From: Bacillus sp. CHD6a
GTDB lineage: Bacteria > Bacillota > Bacilli > Bacillales > Bacillaceae_I
Reading direction: 5' to 3'
DNA length: 64,000 bases
NCBI RefSeq assembly: GCF_001293645.1
Contig: NZ_LBMD01000001.1
Span: forward strand, 124,001 to 188,000
Shown: in pieces, positions 32,276 to 41,600 of the stretch
How the letters are laid out: every line of letters starts with the position of its first letter
Numbering within the stretch: position 1 is the stretch's first letter
Position numbers and translations under genes: made by a program
Notes under the pieces: model-generated
What the model was told of the DNA's origin: nothing
What the model saw: the letters and a program-made list of their open reading frames with translations, nothing else
Database searches by the model: none

Positions 32276-32629
32276 ATGAAGGAATACAACATTCCAGTGG
32301 AAGCTGCATTGGAAGTTATTGGTGGTAAGTGGAAAGTAGTTATTCTGTGTCACCTAATAAAAAGTAAAAGACGCACTAGCGAATTAAAAAAACTAATGCC
32401 AAATATAACTCAAAAAATGCTCACACAACAATTAAGAGAGCTAGAATCTGATGGTGTGGTTAATAGGATTATTTATAATCAGGTTCCTCCTAAAGTAGAG
32501 TATGAATTAACCGAATATGGCTGGTCCTTAAAGCCTGCATTAGACATGCTTTGTGTATGGGGTGAGCATCATATAGAGAAAACCTACCCAGATAAAGAGT
32601 TAGTTTTAATGGATACAAATGAAAAATAA
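32276..32629 (+). CDS. HxlR-family transcriptional regulator
   Basis: A 117-residue winged-helix protein of the HxlR type. The N-terminal VEAALEVIGGKWKVVILCHLIKSKRRTSELKKLMPNITQKMLTQQLRELESDGVV contains the family motif GGKWK and the recognition helix, then YELTEYGWSLKPALDMLCVWGEHH. It has no Cys near the N-terminus of the kind used for aldehyde sensing in HxlR, so the signal is unknown. It probably controls the divergent MFS exporter through palindromes at 32175-32207. A convergent hairpin ends it. Confidence 0.88.
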   Translation: MKEYNIPVEAALEVIGGKWKVVILCHLIKSKRRTSELKKLMPNITQKMLTQQLRELESDGVVNRIIYNQVPPKVEYELTEYGWSLKPALDMLCVWGEHHIEKTYPDKELVLMDTNEK

Positions 32630-32664
32630 GTAACCCCCTTTCCATTACTTTGAAAGGAGGTTAC
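32630..32664. terminator. Bidirectional terminator between hxlR-type and cupin genes
   Basis: Stem GTAACCCCCTTTC / GAAAGGAGGTTAC (one bulge) in the 36-base gap between convergent genes. Confidence 0.75.
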
Positions 32665-32665
32665 T

Positions 32666-33187
32666 TCAAATCGGCAACACTTCATAAGCAATCTTCCGAA
32701 TAATTTCCTCGTGTTCGGGATACTTTGCCATTAAATCCGTTTGTGTGAACATTTCAAAATCCTTGAATTCAAACCCAGGTGACACCATGCAACCTACCAG
32801 GGCATAACTATCTGGAGTATCGACACTTGAACCAAAAATAGAGTTTTTCGGAACTAATACTTGGGGTCTTTCCTCTTCATGTAAATTTAAACCTAACTTG
32901 TGTTGCTCATACTTCCCTGCTTCTGTAATGACGTGGATGGTTAATGAACTCCCCCCATGAAAATACCATAATTCATCTGATTTTAACCGATGAAAGTGTG
33001 AAATGTTTTTATCTGTCAGTAAAAAATAGATGCTTGAATAGAGCTTTCGCTTACCATCGAAAGAAACAGATAGTTCATTATCAGTGACGTTTTCCCCTGA
33101 TACATATGTTTCTTTATAAAAGCCACCTTCTGGATGTGTTTCAAGCCCTAATGCCTCTACCAAATCTTTCACTTTATCAAGACTCAT
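32666..33187 (-). CDS. Cupin DUF985 protein
   Basis: 173 residues. The sequence LGLETHPEGGFYKETY, then SSIYFLLTDKNISHFHRLKSDELWYFHGGSSLTIHVI and GCMVSPGFEFKDFEMFT, matches the DUF985 / YML079-like cupin family, a double-stranded beta-helix with histidines at the metal-type site. Biochemical function in Bacilli is unknown; relatives bind small hydrophobic or nucleoside-sugar ligands. Stand-alone gene with convergent terminator. Confidence 0.8.
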   Translation of the reverse strand: MSLDKVKDLVEALGLETHPEGGFYKETYVSGENVTDNELSVSFDGKRKLYSSIYFLLTDKNISHFHRLKSDELWYFHGGSSLTIHVITEAGKYEQHKLGLNLHEEERPQVLVPKNSIFGSSVDTPDSYALVGCMVSPGFEFKDFEMFTQTDLMAKYPEHEEIIRKIAYEVLPI

Positions 33188-33251
33188 AATTGCTCATAGA
33201 CTCCTTCCCCAATTAAATCTGAATATATAAAAGTATAGCAAACAAAAACAA

Positions 33252-33276
33252 AAACCCAACAAAAATATTGGGTTTA
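33252..33276 (-). terminator. Terminator at the end of the DUF2512 gene
   Basis: Stem AAACCCAA / TTGGGTTT with an 8-base loop, overlapping the last codons of 33274-33732; T-rich downstream on the minus strand. Confidence 0.65.
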
Positions 33277-33732
33277 GTCTTCTCTCTTCTTCTTTTCATG
33301 AACACTTAGCTCTTCTGAGAACTCTGTTTGGAGTTCCATCGGTCGACCTTCCCTTTTCGCTTTCTTTCTTGGATGATCCGGGAATACCCTTTTAACAAGG
33401 TATAGATGAAAGAACACTTCAAATACAGTAATCGTAATTGCTGCAATCGCAGAAGGTAACAAGAATCCGCCACTTAGATTGGTAAGAATATATACCATAA
33501 ACGCAATAACGGCAAAGTTAAATACAAAGTCAAAAACAGCAGCAAAAGTATAATTTGTACGAGGCAAGACCAAATCATCCACTACAAAGTACGAAAAAGT
33601 AATAAGAAGAACGGTTGTCAAAAGGATATCAAGGAAAGAGATCTCAACAAACTGATTCAAGAAAAAGGATAAGATTAAAAAGCTGGCGATGAATTTAATT
33701 AATAGCGGCAAAACATGCTTCATGTTTTTCAC
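33274..33732 (-). CDS. DUF2512 membrane protein (YndM-like)
   Basis: 152 residues with four hydrophobic helices in the first 115 residues (LLIKFIASFLILSFFL, DILLTTVLLITFSYFVVDDLVLP, FDFVFNFAVIAFMVYIL, SAIAAITITVFEVFFHLYLV) and a charged cytoplasmic tail of about 35 residues. This matches YndM/DUF2512 of Bacillus, whose function is not known. AAAGGAG lies before the ATG. Single gene with terminators on both sides. Confidence 0.78.
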   Translation of the reverse strand: MKNMKHVLPLLIKFIASFLILSFFLNQFVEISFLDILLTTVLLITFSYFVVDDLVLPRTNYTFAAVFDFVFNFAVIAFMVYILTNLSGGFLLPSAIAAITITVFEVFFHLYLVKRVFPDHPRKKAKREGRPMELQTEFSEELSVHEKKKRED

Positions 33733-33780
33733 TCCTTTTCACATGTAGATTGCTCGATGAAAAGGTGTTTTATACAGGTA

Positions 33781-33808
33781 AACCCCCTCGTTATAAAAAC
33801 GAAGGGGC
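33781..33808 (-). terminator. Terminator after the ABC exporter operon
   Basis: Stem AACCCCCTCGTT / AACGAAGGGG (one mismatch) directly past the permease stop. Confidence 0.75.
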
Positions 33809-33812
33809 CGCA

Positions 33813-35417
33813 TTATCTTGTGATATCACGATTGCGAAATCCTAAAAACCCTACAATCATAAGAATGATTGCAATAAATGAGAGGGTCGCTAGCGTTACA
33901 TAGTTGATTTCTTCTATTGGGATCTGTGGAATGTGACCATAAGGCGATAAATTTGCCATCCATTCAGGTAGCTTGAGCATGCCGCCAAGATAAACAACAA
34001 AAAATGAATAGCCAAGTACAAGCCAAGTGATTCCTGTTAGTTTTGGTTTTAATCCAATGGTGGCAACTCCAATTCCGGTCATGATCCACAAAGCGGGCAA
34101 ATAGACTAAGCCAGCTTTTAAAAATGACTGTAAAGAGATAGGATCATCCATGACGGAATCTGCTGCCACCCATAATCCTAATATGGCTAAACCTAGCATT
34201 ATGAAGCCGAAGATGAGAGACAACAACAGATAGCTTCCCAGTAACTTTGATCGTGACACGCTTCTGGAAAGTATTGGCTCCAGGTGCCCTCTCTTCTCCT
34301 CCCCTTTTAGCTTCAACAAAAACATGATGGGAGGAATCGTACAAAGCATCGAAATTATAGCCATGAGCATGGTCATAAATTGTTCGGTTAACGTGTATCC
34401 TTCCACAGGGGATAACATTTGAGTTAACATTTCATTGCTAGAAAAGAAAGTTTCTAGGTCCCCAAGAACGGAACCATATGACGCACCTAAGATAAACATA
34501 CCTATCGCCCATGCGATAATCCCTGTCCGTTGGAGCCTGAAGGCCAATCCGACCGGACTTTGCAATAAACGAGATGCATGTATGCTCCCTGGCTTTGTCG
34601 GGATGATCCCAGACCCAAGATCACGGAATCCATGCAAATAAAGCGCAGTCATGGCAATAATAATGGAGCTGATTAATGTAAGAAAAACTGGCCACCAATA
34701 GTTGTTCACATAAACCTCTGTTCCCAATACCCATCCGAGCGGTGAAATCCAAGACAAGCCTTCATTACTTACATCACCTACCGCACGAACTAAATAAGAG
34801 ACTGCAAGCACAGTAAATGACAACCCAATGGTACTACGAGAGTTGGAAGAAAGTTGTGCAAATAGAAGCGTAATGCTTGTGAAAAATATCCCCGTAGCAC
34901 CTAATGCTGCACCGTATAAAAGGGAGCCATTAAGATTAATGCTGTCAATACCTAAAGAGAATAAGGTTAAAGCAACGAAGATACTTAAACATACATTGGT
35001 AGCTATCACAACGGCAAGTGTAGAAGTAACAGTAGCTAAACGACCTATAGGTAAAGAGCGGATTAACTCGACACGTCCCTCCTCTTCATCATTTCTTGTA
35101 TGACGTGTAACGAGCAGGATACTCAAGATTGCCACCACAATGGCAGTAAACAGTAGCATTTGATGTGCCAACATGGGTCCTTCTGTATAGTTTTCCAACC
35201 CATACCCCTTGCCGACCATTGCGGTCATGGCAGGATTCTTCATTGTTTCAGCGATTGCTTGTCTTTCCTGTTCATTTGCATACAGACCAGAAAAAGATGT
35301 AGCAGTTAAAATTGTCATCATAGTAATGGACAGCAACCAAATTGTGATACGAATCTTATCTCGTTTCAAAGTGAAGAGTATGAGACTACCCGTGTTAGTA
35401 AAACGTTGCTTCCACAT
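33813..35417 (-). CDS. ABC-2 type exporter permease
   Basis: 534 residues with about twelve membrane helices arranged as two related halves, the second starting near residue 285 (RLQRTGIIAWAIGMFILGASYGSVLGDLETFF). The N-terminal half has FTLKRDKIRITIWLLSITMMT and an exposed loop with NDEEEGRVELIRSLPIGR, both typical of Bacilli ABC-2 drug-exporter permeases. It abuts the ATPase gene (stop/start share 35417), so they form one transporter. The TetR gene 36503-37087 is probably its regulator. Substrate unknown; multidrug or polyketide export is common for the group. Confidence 0.85.
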   Translation of the reverse strand: MWKQRFTNTGSLILFTLKRDKIRITIWLLSITMMTILTATSFSGLYANEQERQAIAETMKNPAMTAMVGKGYGLENYTEGPMLAHQMLLFTAIVVAILSILLVTRHTRNDEEEGRVELIRSLPIGRLATVTSTLAVVIATNVCLSIFVALTLFSLGIDSINLNGSLLYGAALGATGIFFTSITLLFAQLSSNSRSTIGLSFTVLAVSYLVRAVGDVSNEGLSWISPLGWVLGTEVYVNNYWWPVFLTLISSIIIAMTALYLHGFRDLGSGIIPTKPGSIHASRLLQSPVGLAFRLQRTGIIAWAIGMFILGASYGSVLGDLETFFSSNEMLTQMLSPVEGYTLTEQFMTMLMAIISMLCTIPPIMFLLKLKGEEKRGHLEPILSRSVSRSKLLGSYLLLSLIFGFIMLGLAILGLWVAADSVMDDPISLQSFLKAGLVYLPALWIMTGIGVATIGLKPKLTGITWLVLGYSFFVVYLGGMLKLPEWMANLSPYGHIPQIPIEEINYVTLATLSFIAIILMIVGFLGFRNRDITR

Positions 35418-36331
35418 TAGGCTTCCCCTCCCGCTCCTGCATTGGAGGTATTGCCACCATCATAATGTCTCATAAACAAATCCTCTAATGTAGGAGGAGA
35501 ACTCTCTAGTTTAATTAGACCGAAATCGCTCACATGCTTCATGACATTAGCAAGGTCCTCTGCGTCCACTTGAAAAGAAACCGCAGCATCTTTTTGTTCT
35601 ACTTCATGTACACCTTTCAATGAACGGATATCCACTAGAGGCTGTTTTGTTTCAACTAGCAAATTTGTTCTTGTAAGATGTCTCAATTCTTGTAAGGTTC
35701 CTGTTTCTATTATCTTTCCTTGTCGGATAATTCCAACACGATCACATAACTTTTCAACCTCAGAAAGAATATGACTTGATAGAAGCACGCTCTTTCCAGC
35801 GAATTTAGCTTCCAATACGCATTCCTGGAAAATCATCTCCATCAATGGATCAAGACCTGATGTAGGTTCATCTAGTATAAATAAATCTGCATTTGAAGCA
35901 AAGGCCGCAACTAACGCTACTTTTTGCCGATTCCCTTTAGAATAAGTTCTGCATTTTTTTGAAGGATCCAGTTTAAATCTTTCAATTAACTCTTCTCTCT
36001 TCTCCGTATTGTTCCCGCCTCGAAATTTCATGAATAGATCAATGACCTCTCCTCCCGTTAGGTTTGGCCACAAAGTCACATCACCAGGTACATAGGCAAT
36101 GCGTTTATGAATTTCTACAGCATCCTTCCAAGCATCTAGGCCGAATATCTTCGCTTCCCCATGTGTTGCTTTCAATATACCCAATAATAGACGTATGGTG
36201 GTGGATTTCCCCGCTCCGTTTGGTCCGATGAAGCCGTATACCTCTCCACTGTTAACACTCATATCTACCCCATCTAAAGCAGTAAAAGTACCAAATGTCT
36301 TCTTTAAATTTTTCGTCTCTAAAATGGTCAA
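35417..36331 (-). CDS. ABC exporter ATP-binding protein
   Basis: 304 residues. Walker A GPNGAGKST (about 33-41), Q loop region YVPGDVTLWPNLTGGE, signature TYSKGNRQKVALVAAF (a variant of LSGGQ), Walker B DLFILDEPTSGLD and H-loop LLSSHILSEVEKLCD are all present, so it should be active. The C-terminal 80 residues are the DUF4162-like tail common to drug and lantibiotic exporters. It is the first gene of the exporter operon and divergent from the TetR gene. Confidence 0.93.
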   Translation of the reverse strand: MTILETKNLKKTFGTFTALDGVDMSVNSGEVYGFIGPNGAGKSTTIRLLLGILKATHGEAKIFGLDAWKDAVEIHKRIAYVPGDVTLWPNLTGGEVIDLFMKFRGGNNTEKREELIERFKLDPSKKCRTYSKGNRQKVALVAAFASNADLFILDEPTSGLDPLMEMIFQECVLEAKFAGKSVLLSSHILSEVEKLCDRVGIIRQGKIIETGTLQELRHLTRTNLLVETKQPLVDIRSLKGVHEVEQKDAAVSFQVDAEDLANVMKHVSDFGLIKLESSPPTLEDLFMRHYDGGNTSNAGAGGEA

Positions 36332-36400
36332 GAAAGACCCTCCCTTAATCTACATGATAAACATACAGAAAAGAAAAATATGAAATATTTTAACTTATAT

Positions 36401-36448
36401 AGTTCATAATATATATAAAAATATCCTTTGACAAGAGTTTATGAACTA
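36401..36448. promoter_or_regulatory. Candidate TetR operator between exporter and tetR-type gene
   Basis: TAGTTCATAA (36401-36410) and its exact inverse TTATGAACTA (36439-36448) are 28 bases apart in the divergent intergenic region, around a TTGACA at 36428-36433. It may control both promoters. Confidence 0.5.
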
Positions 36449-36502
36449 ATTTATTTGTTTTATTACATAATTTTGATTAAGATATAAGGGAGGTGAAGGA
36501 AA

Positions 36503-37087
36503 ATGGACGGTTTTCAACGAAGGAGAGAACAAAAAAAGCAGGATATTTTAGAAGCTGCTTTGGTACTTTTTATGGAATTTGGCATTCAAAAAGTGTCCAT
36601 AGCGGAAGTTGCAAAAAAGGCCAATGTTTCTCAAGTGACGATCTATAATTATTTTGAAAGTAAACATAGATTAACAAGTGATGTGTTTGGATATTACATA
36701 AATAAAACTTCTGCCGACTTCGAAAAGCTCATTCATAGTGATAAGCCGTTCCCAGAGAAAATTAAACAAATTATTTTTAATAAAAAAGAAATCTCAAAAC
36801 AGATTCATGAAGAATTTTATCATTTTATGATGAAGGAATATGCCACGGAAGGTAATATCATTGAGAAAATTTATGTAGAAAAAGCACTTCCCTATTTTGC
36901 AAAATTATTGGAGGAAGGTAAGGAGCAAGGCTATGTTGATCCCAATCTTTCCCAAGAAGCCATTCTTTTCTATGTACAGATGCTAAAAGATTATATGCAA
37001 AGAGAAGAAGTTTATCAAAAAGTGCTACCGTTAACAGAAGACATTACGAATATCTTCTTTTATGGGATTATTGGTAAAAAAGAATAA
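36503..37087 (+). CDS. TetR-family transcriptional regulator
   Basis: 194 residues. The N-terminal DNA-binding domain is standard: KKQDILEAALVLFMEFGIQKVSIAEVAKKANVSQVTIYNYFESKHRLTSDVF. The C-terminal ligand domain is all-helical and not matched to a known effector group. GGGAGGTG precedes the ATG. It faces the ABC exporter operon across about 170 bases that contain an inverted repeat, the normal layout of an exporter repressor. It converges with clpP. Confidence 0.88.
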   Translation: MDGFQRRREQKKQDILEAALVLFMEFGIQKVSIAEVAKKANVSQVTIYNYFESKHRLTSDVFGYYINKTSADFEKLIHSDKPFPEKIKQIIFNKKEISKQIHEEFYHFMMKEYATEGNIIEKIYVEKALPYFAKLLEEGKEQGYVDPNLSQEAILFYVQMLKDYMQREEVYQKVLPLTEDITNIFFYGIIGKKE

Positions 37088-37123
37088 AAACAGGCTCTCG
37101 TAAGTGAGGTGCCTGTTTTTTTG
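37087..37123. terminator. Bidirectional terminator between tetR-type gene and clpP
   Basis: Stem AAAACAGGC / GCCTGTTTT with a 15-base loop and T tail. Confidence 0.75.
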
Positions 37124-37126
37124 GTA

Positions 37127-37708
37127 TTATCCTTTTTTAATAACCTCGTCAATGATTCCGTAATTTTTTGCTTCACTAGCTGTCATGAAATGGTCTCTAT
37201 CAGTATCACGTTCAATTTTCTCAAGTGGCTGACCAGTATAGTCAGCTATCATTTTATGCAGATCATCCTTTAGCTTTAGAATTCTACGGGCAGAAATTTC
37301 AATATCTGTCGCTTGGCCTCTTGCCCCACCGAGTGGCTGATGAATCATAATTTCACTATTTGGCAGTGCAAGCCTCTTCCCCTTCGTACCTGCCATCAAC
37401 AGCATTGCTCCAAAAGAAGCGGCCATTCCTATGCATATTGTTCGAATGTCTGGTTTGATGTAGTGCATGGTGTCAAGAATGGCAAACCCAGCAGTAGTAG
37501 AGCCGCCTGGGCTGTTGATATAGACGGATATGTCTTTTTCTGGGTCATCAGCAGCTAGAAAAAGTAATTGGGCAACGACACTATTGGCAATTTGATCATT
37601 GATTTCGTCCCCAATCATGATAATACGGTCTTTCAGTAAGCGAGAATATATATCATATGAGCGTCCTCCTCTAGAGGATTGTTCAATAACATATGGTATT
37701 GTATTCAT
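37127..37708 (-). CDS. clpP: ATP-dependent Clp protease proteolytic subunit, paralog
   Basis: 193 residues from the ATG at 37708 ([35 protein letters not shown] upstream). The catalytic triad is present: Ser in [11 protein letters not shown], His in [11 protein letters not shown] and Asp in RDTDRDHFM. ClpP assembles into a 14-mer that degrades proteins fed by Clp ATPases. The main clpP of Bacilli is usually elsewhere, so this is probably a second copy. It follows a sigma factor gene by 17 bases, an unusual pairing that suggests dedicated regulation. Confidence 0.88.
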   Translation of the reverse strand: MNTIPYVIEQSSRGGRSYDIYSRLLKDRIIMIGDEINDQIANSVVAQLLFLAADDPEKDISVYINSPGGSTTAGFAILDTMHYIKPDIRTICIGMAASFGAMLLMAGTKGKRLALPNSEIMIHQPLGGARGQATDIEISARRILKLKDDLHKMIADYTGQPLEKIERDTDRDHFMTASEAKNYGIIDEVIKKG

Positions 37709-37725
37709 GATTATTCCCTCCTTCG

Positions 37726-38406
37726 TTATGCAACGCACGTAAATGCATTGGTCGGAGTGTGAGTAGAAGGTTTATTCGATGTGGCATTATGATGGAAGAT
37801 AGTCGGTAGTGCATCAACGAGCACTCCTGGATCTTCTTCCTGAAGACTTTGCTGGAATAATGGTGGCAATAGTTGTTTTTCTTCCTCGGTCCAAAAACTT
37901 TCAATGAGTTCAAGGTTAGGTCCCTCTTTTTTGTTTAGTCTTTTTCTAGAGCGATGCAAAGCTGCTTTTACCGCTCCTTCTGTTGTGCCGAGCATGTCAG
38001 CAATTTCAGCAGATTGATAACTAAATGCCTCTGTAAGAAAGAAAATTACTGCTTGTTTTGGTGTTGTACGTGTAAGTAATGTATCTGTAATGATGAGGGC
38101 TTTCTCCAAATGATGATGATACACCTCTTCCTTAAGAACATCCTGCAAGATTTCTTTTTGTCTTCTCCGTACAACATCAATCCACTTGTTGTAAGCAACT
38201 TTCTTAAGAAGACTTTGACTAATAACAGAAATATGAGAGTAATGCTTAATGGCCTGTGCCATGGTTTCTTGTGCAAGGTCACTTCCATCCCATTCGTTTT
38301 TCGTAAGAAACAGGCAATATCGGAGTAATGTATGATAATGGTCCTGTAGGTACTCTTCCTTGGACAATAAAGATTTGGTGACCAAATCACTGTTTGAATT
38401 TTTCAT
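37726..38406 (-). CDS. Sigma-70 family (ECF-like) factor linked to clpP
   Basis: 226 residues. Region 2 is seen in [38 protein letters not shown], and region 4 in [46 protein letters not shown]-terminal extension of about 60 residues ([38 protein letters not shown]) follows, as in ECF41-like groups that carry a built-in regulatory tail. No anti-sigma gene is adjacent; clpP is the next gene, 17 bases on. Co-transcription suggests that the protease acts in the same response. Targets unknown. Confidence 0.82.
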   Translation of the reverse strand: MKNSNSDLVTKSLLSKEEYLQDHYHTLLRYCLFLTKNEWDGSDLAQETMAQAIKHYSHISVISQSLLKKVAYNKWIDVVRRRQKEILQDVLKEEVYHHHLEKALIITDTLLTRTTPKQAVIFFLTEAFSYQSAEIADMLGTTEGAVKAALHRSRKRLNKKEGPNLELIESFWTEEEKQLLPPLFQQSLQEEDPGVLVDALPTIFHHNATSNKPSTHTPTNAFTCVA

Positions 38407-38605
38407 TGAGCAACACTCCTTTACTCCACTCTATTATATAAACGCTTTATAAGCCCCTGAAGATACGGGGTGCTCTAAATTTTTTTGAAGCTTTTATTAT
38501 GTAAACAGACTGTAAAGAAAAATACCCCCACAAATCTAAGTATTTTCTTTAATATTATATATATAATACGTAACCTTAGTATCAGTATGTTCATGGGAGG
38601 TAACT

Positions 38606-38929
38606 ATGCAGACATATGTAAAGGATTCTTTATTAGAATGGAAAGAAGAAATGTTGAAGCAGAAAAAAGAGATTGATGATGAATATGAAAAAGTGAAATC
38701 AGATCTTCAGTTATATTCTATTAAGTTCAGTATTACAAAACAAGTGATCCAATCCACCATTAACGACGAAATTATCGACAACATTAAAGAATCGTATCAC
38801 AAACCATATGAAGAGAAATTCAATGAACTTAAACAATACATAAAAGAGTTAGATGAAAAAAGAAAAGTGTTTCAAATGTTTGTAGATAAAATAGATAAAG
38901 TCAGTGAAACAGAGATGATGGAGAAATGA
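38606..38929 (+). CDS. Coiled-coil protein of unknown function
   Basis: 107 residues, charged and almost wholly helical, with heptad-like segments (LLEWKEEMLKQKKEIDDEYEKVKSDLQ and FNELKQYIKELDEKRKVFQMFVDKIDKV). GGGAGGT lies six bases before the ATG, giving good support for the start. No signal or membrane segment. I do not recognise the family. It stands alone, divergent from the sigma factor gene and convergent with fumC through a shared hairpin. Confidence 0.6.
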   Translation: MQTYVKDSLLEWKEEMLKQKKEIDDEYEKVKSDLQLYSIKFSITKQVIQSTINDEIIDNIKESYHKPYEEKFNELKQYIKELDEKRKVFQMFVDKIDKVSETEMMEK

Positions 38930-38935
38930 AAAAGA

Positions 38936-38976
38936 TTGGCCAGGTGGAAACAAAAGTAGAATTTCCACTTGGCCAG
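38936..38976. terminator. Bidirectional terminator between coiled-coil gene and fumC
   Basis: Stem TTGGCCAGGTGGAAA / TTTCCACTTGGCCAG (one G-T pair) with a loop of about 11 bases between convergent genes. Confidence 0.85.
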
Positions 38977-38981
38977 TTTGT

Positions 38982-40367
38982 TTATTGTGGATTTACCATT
39001 TTACTCGGATCAACAAAGGCATCAAATTCTTCTTCTGTTAGCAATTCCAATTTTATTGCAGCTTCTTTTAACGTGGTCCCTTCTTTATGTGCAAGCTTCG
39101 CTATGGTTGCTGCTTTTTCATATCCTATGTGAGGATTTAGGGATGTTACTAACATTAAAGAGTTTTGAAGGTTTAAGGCTATTTTTTCAAGATTAGGTTC
39201 CAATCCGCTTATACATTTGTCGTTAAAACTGTTCATGCTGTCTGTTAAAAGTGTAACGGATTGAAGGAAATTATAGATAATGACCGGCTTGAACACATTC
39301 AGTTCGAAATTCCCCTGACTTGCTGCAACTCCAATCGTTACATCATTACCCATAACTTGTGTGGCTACCATCGTCAGAGCCTCACTTTGTGTTGGATTGA
39401 CTTTGCCTGGCATAATAGAGCTTCCAGGTTCATTTTCCGGTATCGTTATCTCCCCTATCCCGCTTCTTGGACCACTAGCAAGCCATCTTACATCATTGGC
39501 AATTTTCATTAAATCTGCAGCAAGTGCTTTTATTGCTCCATGTACATACACAACCTGATCGTGACTTGTTAATGCATGAAATTTATTCGTTGCAGATATG
39601 AAGTTTTTCCCCGTCAGCCGTGTAATCTCCTCCGCTACCATCTGCCCAAAATCTGGGTGCGCATTTATTCCTGTACCTACTGCCGTTCCCCCTATAGCCA
39701 GTTCTTTCATATAGGGTAGACTTTCTATAATCATTTTCTCCCCTTTTTCAAGCATATGATGCCATCCGCTGATTTCTTGGCCCAGTGTCAGAGGGGTAGC
39801 ATCTTGTAAGTGGGTTCTTCCTATTTTTATGACATCCTTGAAATCATCTGACTTTTGTAGCAAAGTCTCTTTTAATCTTGTAAGAGCTGGAAGGAGTCTT
39901 TCCTCCACTGCTAACACGCCAGCAATGTGTAAGGCAGTCGGAAACGTGTCATTGGAACTTTGGGACATGTTTACATCATCATTGGGATGTATCCGGTCCT
40001 CTTCTCCGCTTTCCATTGAAAGTTGGTTAGCCCTGTTGGCAATCACTTCGTTTACATTCATATTGGATTGAGTTCCGCTACCTGTTTGCCACACAACAAG
40101 GGGAAAATGCTCATCCCATTTACCAGTTAATATCTCTTCAGCAGCGGCTGTAATTGCCTCTACTTTCTCGGGAGATAGTTTGCTTAATTTATGATTAGTT
40201 TTTGCTGCTGCTTTTTTTAATAGAGCAAACGCGTGTATGATCTCTATTGGCATCTTCTCGGCACCAATAGCGAAATTTTCAATGCTTCTTTGTGTTTGTG
40301 CCCCCCATAGCTTATTCTTCTGAACTTTTATATCTCCCATTGTATCTTTTTCAATCCGGTATTCCAT
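38982..40367 (-). CDS. fumC: Fumarate hydratase, class II
   Basis: 461 residues from the ATG at 40367 (AAAGGAGAC upstream; a start at 40391 is less likely). It interconverts fumarate and malate in the TCA cycle. The superfamily signature [16 protein letters not shown] is present, as are the [19 protein letters not shown] and [16 protein letters not shown] active-site segments with the catalytic His. Oxygen-stable, cytosolic, tetrameric by family knowledge. Monocistronic with a terminator at the 3' side. Confidence 0.96.
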   Translation of the reverse strand: MEYRIEKDTMGDIKVQKNKLWGAQTQRSIENFAIGAEKMPIEIIHAFALLKKAAAKTNHKLSKLSPEKVEAITAAAEEILTGKWDEHFPLVVWQTGSGTQSNMNVNEVIANRANQLSMESGEEDRIHPNDDVNMSQSSNDTFPTALHIAGVLAVEERLLPALTRLKETLLQKSDDFKDVIKIGRTHLQDATPLTLGQEISGWHHMLEKGEKMIIESLPYMKELAIGGTAVGTGINAHPDFGQMVAEEITRLTGKNFISATNKFHALTSHDQVVYVHGAIKALAADLMKIANDVRWLASGPRSGIGEITIPENEPGSSIMPGKVNPTQSEALTMVATQVMGNDVTIGVAASQGNFELNVFKPVIIYNFLQSVTLLTDSMNSFNDKCISGLEPNLEKIALNLQNSLMLVTSLNPHIGYEKAATIAKLAHKEGTTLKEAAIKLELLTEEEFDAFVDPSKMVNPQ

Positions 40368-40467
40368 GTATGTAGTCTCCTTTCTTTTCATTACTTACTA
40401 TTTACCTCTATTGTTAAAAGAAAAACGTAGTCTTTTCAGATAAGTATTTCTTTAAGCGCACAAAAAT

Positions 40468-40497
40468 AACCTGTCTCTCATTTGAGAAACAGGTTAG
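40468..40497 (-). terminator. Terminator after trhO
   Basis: Stem AACCTGTCTCTC / GAGAAACAGGTT with an ATTT loop (one mismatch); followed on the minus strand by ATTTTTGTG. Confidence 0.85.
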
Positions 40498-40502
40498 CTA
40501 AA

Positions 40503-41462
40503 TTAGTTTGTAACTTCTTCTTTAATTGCATCCATTCTTATGCTTACTTCTTCTTCAGTTAATCCATGTTCTGTAATATAGCGATTTCGAGGGTGCACAC
40601 GGCATTCGTGGGAACAACTGCGCAAGAATTTGTGTTCATTTTCCTCAGAGCTCAAGATCTTCTTGTTACACTCAGGGTTTGCACAGTTTACATAACGCTC
40701 GCAAGGTTCACCTGTGAAATGGTCTTTCCCGACAACTACATGTTCTTTTTGATTGATCGGAACACTGATGCGCTCATCAAACACATAGCATTGTCCATCC
40801 CATAGTTCTCCTTGCACTTCAGGGTCTTTCCCGTAAGTGACAATTCCTCCATCGAGCTGGGAAACATCCTCAAACCCTTCTTCAAGCAACCATCCAGAGA
40901 ACTTTTCACACCGCACTCCGCCAGTACAATAGGTTAGAATCTTTTTGCCTTCAAAATTCTTTTTGTTTTCTTTAATCCATTGAGGAAGTTCTTTAAACGT
41001 ATTGATATCCGGTTTCACTGCACCTCGGAAATGTCCAAGGTCGTACTCATAATCATTACGAGCATCAATTACCACTGTATCCTCGCTTTGTAATGCTTCT
41101 AACCATTCTTTTGGTTTCAAATGTTTCCCTGTTGTTTTGCGGGGATCGATATCATCTTCCAGGCGTAGTGTTACCAATTCCGGACGATAACGAACCTTCA
41201 TTTTAGGGAATGCATGTTCCGTTACTTCATCTACTTTATAGATGATATCTGAGAACAGGGGATGGGCATTCATATGCTCGATATAAGCGTCTGTTTGCTC
41301 GATCGTCCCTGAAACAGTTCCGTTAATCCCTTCTTTTGCAATCAATACACGGCCTTTCAACCCTAACTCGTTACAAAAATCTAGGTGTTGTTGCGTGACC
41401 TCTTCAGGATTCTCAATATCGACATACTTATAATACAATAGTACTCTATAGTCTTGACTCAT
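40503..41462 (-). CDS. trhO: tRNA uridine(34) hydroxylase, rhodanese type
   Basis: 319 residues from the ATG at 41462. TrhO (YceA/YbfQ) hydroxylates U34 of tRNAs to ho5U using oxygen. The N-terminal acylphosphatase-like domain ([32 protein letters not shown]) is followed by a rhodanese domain with active-site Cys in [17 protein letters not shown], then a C-terminal Cys-rich segment ([17 protein letters not shown]) that probably binds zinc. Length and motif order match the longer Firmicutes form. Monocistronic. Confidence 0.93.
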   Translation of the reverse strand: MSQDYRVLLYYKYVDIENPEEVTQQHLDFCNELGLKGRVLIAKEGINGTVSGTIEQTDAYIEHMNAHPLFSDIIYKVDEVTEHAFPKMKVRYRPELVTLRLEDDIDPRKTTGKHLKPKEWLEALQSEDTVVIDARNDYEYDLGHFRGAVKPDINTFKELPQWIKENKKNFEGKKILTYCTGGVRCEKFSGWLLEEGFEDVSQLDGGIVTYGKDPEVQGELWDGQCYVFDERISVPINQKEHVVVGKDHFTGEPCERYVNCANPECNKKILSSEENEHKFLRSCSHECRVHPRNRYITEHGLTEEEVSIRMDAIKEEVTN

Positions 41463-41600
41463 TATTATCACCAATACCTTTATAAAATTTATCTATTTAC
41501 ATAGTTAACATAATTGTTTCTTTATATAAGAAGTTACAACATATTACTATATCAAAAATGGTAGGATTGTGACAAGCTTTTATTACGATAACGTAAGGAA

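Noticed and set aside
38485-38676. 63-codon plus-strand frame upstream of the coiled-coil gene
   Set aside because: Overlaps the ribosome site and start of 38606-38929 and shows no coding character.
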